Shown piece after piece: positions 5,589-13,474 of a stretch of DNA of 26,126 bases. Position 1 is the first letter of the stretch; every line of letters starts with the position of its first letter. The position numbers and the translations under genes are program-made. The stretch spans positions 1 through 26,126 of the forward strand of contig SFDP01000036.1 of assembly GCA_004558185.1 (NCBI GenBank), read 5' to 3'. This DNA is from Lachnospiraceae bacterium (GTDB lineage: Bacteria > Bacillota > Clostridia > Lachnospirales > Lachnospiraceae). A model generated the notes under the pieces. The model had not been told where the DNA came from, did not search any database, and saw nothing but the letters and a program-made list of their open reading frames with translations.

Positions 5589-7739
5589 TTATTCCTCTTC
5601 TCCACCGACAATGCCAAAATCAATGGTTCTGGAGTCTCTGTCCGTATTCTCCACTCGAATTTTTACCGTCTGTCCCAGCTTATATCGGATTTGTGTACTT
5701 CTGCCTACCATTTCATAGGCAGCCTCATCATAGTAAAAATAATCTCCCGGCAGCTTGGACACATGCACCAGTCCTTCCACTGTATTGGGCAGCTCCACAT
5801 AGATTCCCCACTGGGTTACTCCACTTACTACGCCTTCAAAGCATTCCCCAATATGATTCTCCATATATTCCACCTTTTTCAGCTTATCGGTTTCTCTCTC
5901 TGCCTCCTCGGCCCTTCTTTCCAGACGAGAGGACTGGTGGGAAACCTGAGGGAGAATTTCCTCATAATGCTGCTGCTTTCTTCCCTTAAGCCTGCCTCTC
6001 AGCCAATCCTTAATAATACGGTGAATCTGCAGATCAGGGTATCTGCGGATAGGAGAAGTAAAATGGCAATAGTATTCACAGGCAAGGCCAAAATGTCCGG
6101 TACAGTCTACCGTATATTTTGCCTGCTTCATACTCCTTAACGCCAGCCGGGAAATCATGGCTTCCTCAGGCGTTCCTTCTACCTTGGCCAAGAGCTTTTG
6201 AATTTCCTTGGGATGAACCTCCTCCTTGTGTACCTTCAGATAATATCCAAAGCTGCTAAGAAAAGCGCCCAGCTTTTGAATCTTTTCCGGATCCGGTATA
6301 TCGTGAGTACGATAGACAAAGGGCAACTCCAGCCAGAAAAAATGCTGAGCTATGGTTTCATTGGCAATCAGCATGAACTCCTCAATGATTTTTGTTGCCG
6401 TATTCCTCTCATAGGGCTTGATGGCAATAGGCCCGCCCTCCTTATCCAGAACTATTTTGGACTCCGGAAAATCAAAATCAATCGAGCCTCGTTTTTTTCG
6501 TTTCCTGCGTAAAATTGCTGCCAGTTCCTCCATGTCTTTAAATAGGGGAACAAGATCGGCATAGGCAGTCCTCTCTTCCTGATCCTTATCTTCCAGAATT
6601 TTTTTTACCGAAGTGTAGGTCATCCTTCTGTCCACACAGATTACGGTTTCTTCTATTTTATAATCTACTACCTCTCCTTTTTGGTCAATGGTCATCAGGC
6701 AGCTTAGTGCTAATCGATCTACCCCTGCATTTAAAGAACAGATTCCATTGGACAGTCTGTGGGGCAGCATAGGAATAACCCGGTCCACCAGATAGACGCT
6801 GGTTCCTCTGCTGAGTGCCTCCCGATCCAAGGCAGAGCCCTCCTGTACATAATTACTCACATCCGCAATGTGCACACCCAGGTGATACAGTTCTCCCTCT
6901 TTTGTAAGACTTACCGCATCATCCAGATCTTTGGCATCCTCTCCGTCAATAGTCACCATGGTCAGGCCACGATAATCGCTGCGCCCCTCAAGGTCTGCAG
7001 GAATCACCTCCTCCTTTACTCTCTGAGCCTGATTCATTACCTTCTGGGGAAATTCCACAGGCAGGTCAAATCCCCTGACGATGGACAGGATATCTACTCC
7101 CGGGTCATTGATATGGCCCAGAATCTCTATCACCTTCCCCTCCGGCTTCTTCTTATCATTGCCGTAATCTGTCAGCTCTACCACTACCTTATGTCCGTCT
7201 ACTGCTCCCTTAGAACACTCTGCCGGAATAAAAATATCCTCTGCCAGCTTCCGGTTGTCCGGAATCACAAAACCGAAGCTGCGGTTCTTCTGGTAGGTTC
7301 CCACTATGGTCTCGGTTCCCCGTTCCAAAATCTTAACTACCTTAGCCTCCTGCCTTTTTCCTCCATGGCGGGGCAGAAGAGCCACCTCCACCGTATCCAG
7401 ATGATATGCTCCATTAATCTTCCCCTCAGGAATAAACAGATCCTCTTCTCTGCCATCTACCTCCACAAAGCCAAAGCCCTTCTGATGGCTGATAAAGGTT
7501 CCCACCAGATGGTCTGCATTTTTCGCTGCAGTCCTGGCATCAAGCAGGGAATATTTTCCCCGTTTGTTTATCTGTATCTTCTTTTCCTCAAGAAGCTCCT
7601 CCAACGCCTGCTTAAGCAAAGGTCTGTCTGCTGCTTCTACCCTAAGAAGAATGGCCAGCTCCTTTTCCTTCATGGGTACATATAGCTCATTATTCATCAG
7701 CTCTAAAATTGTCTGCTTTCTTTTCTGCCAGTCTTTCAT
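5589..7739 (-). CDS. rnr: Ribonuclease R (3'-5' exoribonuclease)
   Basis: The 716-residue enzyme degrades structured RNA from the 3' end and works with SmpB-tmRNA on non-stop mRNAs. Order of parts: N-terminal winged-helix region, cold-shock/OB domains (GTFISHQKGFGFVEVDG near residues 80-96 and VGTYQKNRSFGFVIPDN around 148-165), the RNB catalytic domain with TIDGEDAKDLDDAVSL (metal-binding aspartates, about 265-280) and HFTSPIRRYPDLQIHR (about 570-585), and a C-terminal S1 domain with VSGVTQWGIYVELP. The start was placed at MKDWQKRK because GAGAGG precedes that ATG properly; a second ATG four codons upstream overlaps this site. It follows secG after a terminator, so it probably has its own promoter in the 185-bp gap, but none stands out. 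Confidence 0.95.
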   Translation of the reverse strand: MKDWQKRKQTILELMNNELYVPMKEKELAILLRVEAADRPLLKQALEELLEEKKIQINKRGKYSLLDARTAAKNADHLVGTFISHQKGFGFVEVDGREEDLFIPEGKINGAYHLDTVEVALLPRHGGKRQEAKVVKILERGTETIVGTYQKNRSFGFVIPDNRKLAEDIFIPAECSKGAVDGHKVVVELTDYGNDKKKPEGKVIEILGHINDPGVDILSIVRGFDLPVEFPQKVMNQAQRVKEEVIPADLEGRSDYRGLTMVTIDGEDAKDLDDAVSLTKEGELYHLGVHIADVSNYVQEGSALDREALSRGTSVYLVDRVIPMLPHRLSNGICSLNAGVDRLALSCLMTIDQKGEVVDYKIEETVICVDRRMTYTSVKKILEDKDQEERTAYADLVPLFKDMEELAAILRRKRKKRGSIDFDFPESKIVLDKEGGPIAIKPYERNTATKIIEEFMLIANETIAQHFFWLELPFVYRTHDIPDPEKIQKLGAFLSSFGYYLKVHKEEVHPKEIQKLLAKVEGTPEEAMISRLALRSMKQAKYTVDCTGHFGLACEYYCHFTSPIRRYPDLQIHRIIKDWLRGRLKGRKQQHYEEILPQVSHQSSRLERRAEEAERETDKLKKVEYMENHIGECFEGVVSGVTQWGIYVELPNTVEGLVHVSKLPGDYFYYDEAAYEMVGRSTQIRYKLGQTVKIRVENTDRDSRTIDFGIVGGEEE

Positions 7740-7881
7740 TTTTCCTCTCATTCTGCTGCTCCGGCAGCTTTTCGTTACAGAAGCCTTGATCGCCTGTACA
7801 AATATCAGATTGTCTGATTCCCATCAGGAAGTCGATCATTCCATCTCATTGCTTGATCCAACACGAAGCCCCTTGCGAAAC

Positions 7882-7915
7882 ATAAAAGGGCATCCTTGTG
7901 TTCACAAGAATGCCC
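7882..7915 (-). terminator. Rho-independent terminator after secG
   Basis: On the minus strand GGGCATTCTTGTG and CACAAGGATGCCC form a 13-bp stem (one G-U pair) followed by TTTTATG. It lies 9 bp after the secG stop and should separate secG from rnr. Confidence 0.85.
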
Positions 7916-7924
7916 GAACTTACT

Positions 7925-8164
7925 CTAAAATCTTTTAATGTTCAAAATTGCTGCAAGTACAATGAATGCAATGGCCAGATACTTGGTGATCTTCACCAGT
8001 GCCCCCTCCATAGAACGGCCTTTATTCTTGCCCCAGTACGTCTCCGCCGCACCGCTGAGTGCTCCCAAACCTGCAGATTTGCCTTCCTGCATTAACACCA
8101 AAATGGTTAATACGATACATATTATGATAAAAAGAATTGTTACCACTGTTCTTAATATTTCCAT
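7925..8164 (-). CDS. secG: Protein translocase subunit SecG
   Basis: The 79-residue protein has the usual SecG plan: a first membrane helix (about 5-24), the loop EGKSAGLGALSGAAETYWGK, and a second helix (about 59-75). SecG associates with SecYE and assists protein export across the plasma membrane. Length and the GLGALSG loop match Firmicutes SecG. The start has GGAGG about 8 bp upstream. A strong promoter and a strong terminator frame the gene, so it is probably expressed as a single unit, between eno and rnr as in many Firmicutes. Confidence 0.96.
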   Translation of the reverse strand: MEILRTVVTILFIIICIVLTILVLMQEGKSAGLGALSGAAETYWGKNKGRSMEGALVKITKYLAIAFIVLAAILNIKRF

Positions 8165-8196
8165 TCTAAAAGACCTCCCTTAGTCACATGCTCTGT

Positions 8197-8225
8197 ATTC
8201 TACCATAAAATCTACCTTTTGACAA
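8197..8225 (-). promoter_or_regulatory. Promoter of secG
   Basis: TTGTCA (8225-8220), 17 bp, TAGAAT (8202-8197) on the minus strand, 32 bp before the secG start. Both boxes are close to sigma-A consensus. Confidence 0.75.
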
Positions 8226-8309
8226 GGGCTCTGGAAATCTTTTTCCTGAAAATTCGTAACAATTCAATACCTCATTTACAAAATCGCTTTCAGAGTGCCT
8301 GCTCTGTCT

Positions 8310-9692
8310 TTAAGACTGAAAACGAAAAGCCTTCAGCCCCGGGTACTGTGCCCCTTCACCCAGCTCCTCCTCAATTCTGAGAAGCTGATTATATTTAGCT
8401 ACACGATCTGTTCTGCAGGGAGCACCGGTTTTAATCTGTCCACAGGAAAGAGCCACTGCCAGATCCGCTATGGTGGTGTCCTCGGTTTCCCCGGAGCGAT
8501 GGGACATCACTGCCGTATAGCCCGCTTCGTGGGCCATCCTCACTGCTTCTACCGTTTCCGACAGGGTCCCGATCTGATTAGGCTTAATCAGAATGGAATT
8601 TGCACAGGCTGCACTGATTCCCTTTTTCAGTCGTGTAGTATTGGTCACAAAAAGATCATCTCCTACCAGTTGTACCCGTTTCCCCAGCCTCTCCGTCAAT
8701 TCCTTCCAGCCCTCCCAGTCTTCTTCGTCAAGACCATCTTCGATAGAATAAATCGGATACTGGCTACAGAGCTGCTCATACAAGTCAATCATCTCTTTTG
8801 TGGTTCGCATTACGCCTATCCGTTCGGTGTCCGGTACTCCGATTACCGTTTCTCCTGCCTGGGGCGGCTGATCTTTTATCCTTTCCTCTCGAATGATTTG
8901 GCTTTCTCCGGGAAAGTAGTATTGACCTGCATCCGGCTGAAATAGTTCCGATGCTGCTGCATCCATGGCAAATACGATGTCCTTTCCACAGGTATAGCCT
9001 GCTTCTTCTACCGCCTTGGTCAGGTAATCAAAGACCTCAAAAGCATCCTTCAGATCAGGTGCAAAGCCCCCTTCATCTCCTACTGCTGTGGATTTGCCGT
9101 CTCCCGCCAGCAGCTTCTTTAACTGATGGTAAACCGATGTTCCCATCTCCAGGGCTTCGCTGAAGCAGCCTGCACCTACGGGCATAATCATAAATTCCTG
9201 AAAATCCACCGTATTCTTAGCGTGTTTTCCCCCGTTTAAAATATTCATCATGGGTACAGGAAGCTGATAAGCCGTCTGCTGTCCCAGATATTTATACAGC
9301 GCCTGTCCCTGTGTTCTGGCGGCTGCTCTGGCACAGGCCAGGGAGGCTCCTAAAATGGCATTGGCTCCCAACCTCCCCTTATTGGGAGTGCCATCCAGCT
9401 CCTTTAATAGCTGGTCGATTTCCTTTTGCTTTCGTACATCCTTTCCCAAAAGCTCCTGTCGGATTTCTCCATTAATATGAGCCGCTGCCCGTGTTACTCC
9501 AAGCCCGCCATAAGCTTTTTCTCCATCCCTTAATTCCACTGCTTCGAACTGCCCCGTACTGGCGCCTGAAGGCACAGCAGCTCTTCCGGTATAGGCTTTG
9601 TCCACAGTGATCTGTGCTTCTATTGTTGGATTTCCTCTGGAATCCAGAATCTGTCTTCCCTGCACCTGTGTAATTAAAAAAGTTTCTCCCAT
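8310..9692 (-). CDS. eno: Enolase (phosphopyruvate hydratase) with a ~28-residue insertion
   Basis: The enzyme converts 2-phosphoglycerate to phosphoenolpyruvate. It is 460 residues, against about 430 usually. All key residues are visible: Glu207 in GDEGGFAP, metal ligands Asp244 (FAMDAAASE), Glu318 (SIEDGLDEEDW) and Asp345 (VGDDLFVTN), the catalytic Lys370 (ILIKPNQIGT), His398 in MSHRSGETEDTT and Lys421 in QIKTGAP. The extra length lies at about 261-297, between the Asp244 and Glu318 ligands, with a hydrophilic PPQAGETVIGVPDTERIG stretch. The ATG chosen has AGGAGG 7 bp upstream; a TTG directly before it is not needed. It follows the ABC operon after a 187-bp gap and precedes secG. Confidence 0.96.
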   Translation of the reverse strand: MGETFLITQVQGRQILDSRGNPTIEAQITVDKAYTGRAAVPSGASTGQFEAVELRDGEKAYGGLGVTRAAAHINGEIRQELLGKDVRKQKEIDQLLKELDGTPNKGRLGANAILGASLACARAAARTQGQALYKYLGQQTAYQLPVPMMNILNGGKHAKNTVDFQEFMIMPVGAGCFSEALEMGTSVYHQLKKLLAGDGKSTAVGDEGGFAPDLKDAFEVFDYLTKAVEEAGYTCGKDIVFAMDAAASELFQPDAGQYYFPGESQIIREERIKDQPPQAGETVIGVPDTERIGVMRTTKEMIDLYEQLCSQYPIYSIEDGLDEEDWEGWKELTERLGKRVQLVGDDLFVTNTTRLKKGISAACANSILIKPNQIGTLSETVEAVRMAHEAGYTAVMSHRSGETEDTTIADLAVALSCGQIKTGAPCRTDRVAKYNQLLRIEEELGEGAQYPGLKAFRFQS

Positions 9693-9768
9693 CAATATAC
9701 CTCCTGGTCAAATTCATTTATTTACCAGTATACCCAGAGGGGAGAAACTTAATCCTTAACATTATTTG

Positions 9769-9873
9769 ATGTTTTTGAGGATTGCGGGAGTACATAGTAC
9801 GGAGCAATCCGGTATCAGAGGGAGCAAAAGGAAAGCTGTAAAACAGCGATTTTGCGAATGGAGTTCTGAATAG
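9769..9873 (+). other. Structured intergenic element with a possible 34-residue ORF
   Basis: In the gap between eno and the ABC permease gene, the plus strand contains GGATTGC (9778-9784) pairing with GCAATCC (9803-9809), with an inner GTAC-ATA-GTAC stem, then a second small hairpin GCTGT/ACAGC. The same bases read as an open frame from ATG 9769 to TAG 9871, with HSTEQSGIRGSKRKAVKQRF in the middle and CEWSSE at the end. There is no close ribosome binding site. The frame has the look of repeat families seen between genes in Lachnospiraceae, but that is an impression from memory. It may be a repeat or a small RNA rather than a gene. Confidence 0.4.
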
Positions 9874-9879
9874 TTCCCA

Positions 9880-12042
9880 TTATTTTATTTCATCCATTAC
9901 CTTTTGTACAAATTCAGGAATCTGTTCGGTTCTGAACCGAAAGTGTTCAATATTACTGTATAGTTTTTCTCCCTCCTTAATTTCCACCCCGATATAGTAG
10001 TTACCGTTTGGATAGCCTCCACCATATTCCTGCCAATATCCCAATTCTTCCAGAACAGCACTGTCCAGAATTTCCTTAAGCCTTTCCGTTTTCTCATAAG
10101 CCCAGGCATCAGGCCGTTCAGAAAGAATATAGTCCTCTCCTACCTCCAATCCCTCATTGACAAATACTATCCTTTTTCGTACTCCACTGGAAGCTCCAGT
10201 TTCTAATGCCTCATAATCGGTATAGGTGATGGTGATGCTCTTTACCTGCTCCATATAATCCTCGTCACAAACTGCCTGGGGTGCAATCCCGCTTTTCTTC
10301 AGCAGGGAAATCGTATTGATAAAGGAGGGATAAATCGGAGCCAGCCACTGGTTAACAAATTCGCTGTTTTTAATTCCCTGTCCTCCTACCATCATTCTTC
10401 CAATCGGAATTGTATCATAGATATCTGCAAAATCCACACTGTTTACATCTTTTGCATAAGCCTCAAGCAGTGCCTTTACCTGTTCATCCGGTACAGCATA
10501 ATTCATTCTGCCATTATCATATTCCGCCTTGAAAATATTGAATTCTTCTGCAAAGTTTTCTTCCATCAACTGATTAGTAGTCGTCTGGTATTGTGGAGTG
10601 TGGAAGATTTCATTCAGCACCGCAAGATTGTCGGGATAGCTGAAGTAAAGATAACGATCTATAGTTTTGCCATTTTTCAGCTTAAACACTACCTCTATCC
10701 CGGACAGACCTTCGGCTTGCTCAAATTCCTTCGGATTTACCCGGTTATTTAACAGCCCATAGACCATGTCCAATTCCGTGAGCTCCATTTCCACCGGCCA
10801 GTAGTTCATGGCAGAAACATCCGTTCCGTCAGAAAGTACCCGCTTATTATCCATATAATTATTGCGAAAAGACAGTGCCACGCTTTCCACCTTCTTCTGT
10901 TGGGGAATCGCTTCGTCATAGCCAAAGATATCCCACCTAAACACTGCAAAAATAAACACCACTGCAACGGCAGAAAAGCCTAATCCGGCTAATTCCCTTC
11001 TTGCAGCACGAAAATCCGTTTCATAGATTAACCAAATCACAACATGGAGGATACATACTGAGAAAATGGCGCCTCCAATTCCCAACACTTCACTGCGGCC
11101 GGAAAGCTCATAAATAAACAGTCCTCCTGCCGACCCCAGAAGAAGCAGCAGGAAAATTTCCAAAGGTATCTTAATTTTGGAAAAGCTAATGGATTTTCCA
11201 TGGCTTTCACTGGGTCTTACCTTATATAACAGCCAGCCTGCCAAGCCAAACAGGATCACCAGTCCGGCCATGGTAAACATGGTTTCGGAATAGGTATATT
11301 TCACCATTTGGTAGCCATCGGAATTACGACTGAATATATAGCGAAAAAAAATCACCAGGGGAGAAAAAAGAGTATTCAACACTTTATCGCTCTCCCGACT
11401 TCCATAGGTACGAAAGAAGCTGGCCGCATAAGACCAGTACAGCACTCTGACAGCAAATTCATAGCACAAAAGAACTACTGTCGCCACAAGGCTTACCAGG
11501 GTATATCCGGTCAGCATTACCGCCACAATAGCCACATGATAAACTGCCATGAATAACAGTAAATGTGCCAATATCGCCTCGGGAATAAGCATAATCATCT
11601 CTCCTGACAGACAGCCATAGCTTGCTGCCACAAGCATTCCAAGACCTAAATTTATTCCATAGGACAGAATAAAGCTGACAATACCATTAAACCAAATCAC
11701 CAGAAATCTTCTGTTTCTGCTGACCGGCTGGCTATGGTAGAAATTCACCTGCTGTTTGTTATGTAGCCAGGAAAATGCCTGTATTCCCGCTAAAACAGCC
11801 AGTAGAACGATAAAAATACTGGACCATTCACTGATTGCAAAGGTTTTTCTGGTGAACTCAATTAACTGCTTATTTACCTCTTGCTGATATCCCCAGTTAC
11901 GCCTTTGGCTGATGGAATTTAATCCCAGTAAAAGCGCACCGGGAAAGCTAATGAAGAAGGTCAGAACCTGTAACCAGAACACCCATCCCCTGTGCTTGGC
12001 ATTCTCTATGCAATCAGCTAAGAACAATCTTTTTGATATCAT
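9880..12042 (-). CDS. ABC transporter permease with large extracytoplasmic C-terminal region
   Basis: This 720-residue integral membrane protein has an N-terminal block of hydrophobic segments (from about residue 20 to 290) and more at about 293-312, 320-340 and 355-370. A soluble region of about 340 residues follows, rich in Tyr, Asn and acidic residues. The plan matches long permease subunits of the YtrC/D-like group in Firmicutes. Substrate is unknown; relatives respond to cell-wall-active compounds. The start overlaps the end of the ATPase gene by 29 bp, so the two are translationally coupled; GGAGG lies about 9 bp before the ATG. It is the last gene of the GntR-ATPase-permease operon. 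No terminator stands out after it. Confidence 0.82.
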   Translation of the reverse strand: MISKRLFLADCIENAKHRGWVFWLQVLTFFISFPGALLLGLNSISQRRNWGYQQEVNKQLIEFTRKTFAISEWSSIFIVLLAVLAGIQAFSWLHNKQQVNFYHSQPVSRNRRFLVIWFNGIVSFILSYGINLGLGMLVAASYGCLSGEMIMLIPEAILAHLLLFMAVYHVAIVAVMLTGYTLVSLVATVVLLCYEFAVRVLYWSYAASFFRTYGSRESDKVLNTLFSPLVIFFRYIFSRNSDGYQMVKYTYSETMFTMAGLVILFGLAGWLLYKVRPSESHGKSISFSKIKIPLEIFLLLLLGSAGGLFIYELSGRSEVLGIGGAIFSVCILHVVIWLIYETDFRAARRELAGLGFSAVAVVFIFAVFRWDIFGYDEAIPQQKKVESVALSFRNNYMDNKRVLSDGTDVSAMNYWPVEMELTELDMVYGLLNNRVNPKEFEQAEGLSGIEVVFKLKNGKTIDRYLYFSYPDNLAVLNEIFHTPQYQTTTNQLMEENFAEEFNIFKAEYDNGRMNYAVPDEQVKALLEAYAKDVNSVDFADIYDTIPIGRMMVGGQGIKNSEFVNQWLAPIYPSFINTISLLKKSGIAPQAVCDEDYMEQVKSITITYTDYEALETGASSGVRKRIVFVNEGLEVGEDYILSERPDAWAYEKTERLKEILDSAVLEELGYWQEYGGGYPNGNYYIGVEIKEGEKLYSNIEHFRFRTEQIPEFVQKVMDEIK

Positions 12043-12919
12043 AACCCACTACCTCCGTTTCACTGATAAAAATTTCCTCCAGGCTTAAAGGCAGAACCTC
12101 ATAAAATACCGTATCCAGGGCAGCAAAGGAAGCGATAATTTCTTCCCTGCTTCCTCTGGCGGTTATGGTATACAGCATCCCCCTCTTATCCATCTGCAAA
12201 ATGCTCATCTGCCTTCCCGCCTTCGCCGCTTCCTCTTCATTGCTGAAAACACACTGAATTTTCTGAATATTGCACTTCATCTCCAAAAGATCCTTCGACA
12301 GCAGTATGCCGCCCCTATGCAGAAGTCCTATATGGTCACATATATCCTCCAGCTCCCTGAGATTGTGAGAGGCAATAATCGGTGTCAGTCCTCGCTGCTC
12401 CATATGGCTGGCCAGTATGCTCTTTACCCCCTGGCGCATAACCGGATCAAGACCATCAAAGGTCTCATCACAAATCAAATACTTCGTATTGGCACACAGC
12501 CCGCAGATAATCGCCAGTTGCTTTTGCATTCCTTTGGAAAAGGCAGCGATCTTCCTGTCCCTTCGCAATCCAAACTTTTCCAAATAATCATAAAAAGGCC
12601 TGGAAGAAAAGTCCTCATATACAGTAGTCAGATATTTCTCCATATCTCTGGGTGTAGCATTGCGGAAAAAGTAGGGCTCATCAGGAATAAAATAGAGCTC
12701 CTTGATGGCCTTTTCCTGATCAAACACCTTTTTTCCATCAATCAGGATTTCCCCACTGTCCGGGTGAATAATTCCTGCAATCATTCTCATCATGGTAGTT
12801 TTTCCGGCTCCGTTGGTTCCTATAAGCCCAAAAACACTGCCCTCATGCATGGTGAGACTGACATTGTTCACTGCCCAGACATCCTCAAACCTCTTTGATA
12901 CATTTTCTAAGGTAATCAT
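12014..12919 (-). CDS. ABC transporter ATP-binding protein
   Basis: The 301-residue ATPase has Walker A GTNGAGKTT, a degenerate signature FSKGMQKQ, Walker B YLICDETFDGLD and the H-loop His in IIASHN. The last 90 residues form an extra domain typical of YtrB/EcsA-like ATPases. It powers the adjacent permease. The ATG of MITLENVSKRF was chosen because GGAGG sits 5 bp before it; an earlier ATG (12934) overlaps the GntR stop codon and would include this site as codons. The gene follows the regulator by about 11 bp and overlaps the permease gene, a compact three-gene operon. Confidence 0.93.
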   Translation of the reverse strand: MITLENVSKRFEDVWAVNNVSLTMHEGSVFGLIGTNGAGKTTMMRMIAGIIHPDSGEILIDGKKVFDQEKAIKELYFIPDEPYFFRNATPRDMEKYLTTVYEDFSSRPFYDYLEKFGLRRDRKIAAFSKGMQKQLAIICGLCANTKYLICDETFDGLDPVMRQGVKSILASHMEQRGLTPIIASHNLRELEDICDHIGLLHRGGILLSKDLLEMKCNIQKIQCVFSNEEEAAKAGRQMSILQMDKRGMLYTITARGSREEIIASFAALDTVFYEVLPLSLEEIFISETEVVGYDIKKIVLS

Positions 12920-12930
12920 CTTCTCCTCCA

Positions 12931-13284
12931 TCATACATTCTCAATATATTGAATCATTTCCTTGCGGGTAAAGCCAATACTTTCCCCCTCACTGACCAGC
13001 TCTGACAGTTGCTGCTTAAGTTCTGCTTTTTTGGCCTCCTTTAAACTCCCATTGGGCGAAACAAAGTTTCCTCTCCCCTTTACCGTATAGATAAATCCCT
13101 GCCTTTCCAACTCTCCATAGGCCTTCTGAATGGTATTGGGATTGATGGATAATTCCATAGCCAGATTCCTTACGGAAGGCAATTTTTCATCCTCCGGCAG
13201 GGCCCCGCACAGAATCAAGTGCTTAAACCGTTCCACCACCTGTTCATATAACGGTCTGGCATCCTTTAAGTCCAATACAATCAT
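12931..13284 (-). CDS. GntR-family (YtrA-type) transcriptional regulator
   Basis: At 117 residues this is a short GntR protein: winged helix-turn-helix at about 10-75 (PLYEQVVERFKHLI, then EKLPSVRNLAMELSINPNTI, then GFIYTVKGRGNFV) and only a short helical tail, as in the YtrA subfamily. YtrA-type repressors control adjacent ABC transporter genes. It is the first gene of the operon, with AGGAGG 6 bp before the ATG. A palindrome lies directly downstream of the promoter -10 box, fitting autorepression. The effector is unknown; wall-targeting antibiotics are the known signal for relatives. Confidence 0.92.
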   Translation of the reverse strand: MIVLDLKDARPLYEQVVERFKHLILCGALPEDEKLPSVRNLAMELSINPNTIQKAYGELERQGFIYTVKGRGNFVSPNGSLKEAKKAELKQQLSELVSEGESIGFTRKEMIQYIENV

Positions 13285-13324
13285 GGCTCCTCCTTCCTTT
13301 TTTGATTCAAGTTTTATATTTTCA

Positions 13325-13379
13325 AGTGTATTATCACTATTAGTACACTAAGTATACAATTTGAATCTTATTTTGTCAA
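13325..13379 (-). promoter_or_regulatory. Promoter and palindromic operator of the GntR-ABC operon
   Basis: TTGACA (13379-13374), 17 bp, TATACT (13356-13351) match consensus at nearly every base. Immediately after the -10 box lies an imperfect palindrome with arms AGTGTA and TACACT (13325-13349), covering the transcription start. A YtrA-type repressor bound here would block initiation. The operator assignment is inference. Confidence 0.78.
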
Positions 13380-13392
13380 TCCATATTTAAAC

Positions 13393-13437
13393 AAAAAAGG
13401 AGCCTTAACGGCTCCCAAAATCCAAAAATGGATTTTA
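13393..13437 (-). terminator. Rho-independent terminator after gpmI
   Basis: GGAGCC, a GTTAA loop, GGCTCC and then TTTTTTG on the minus strand make a standard terminator. A second AT-rich hairpin (AAAATCC/GGATTTT, 13417-13437) precedes it. Together they separate gpmI from the GntR operon. Confidence 0.85.
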
Positions 13438-13474
13438 TTCTATGCTGCTTTCTTTTCCTGGCACATTCTGTATT

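Noticed and set aside
6759..7685. 308-codon plus-strand frame inside rnr
   Set aside because: Antisense shadow of the RNase R gene; no motif, no ribosome binding site.
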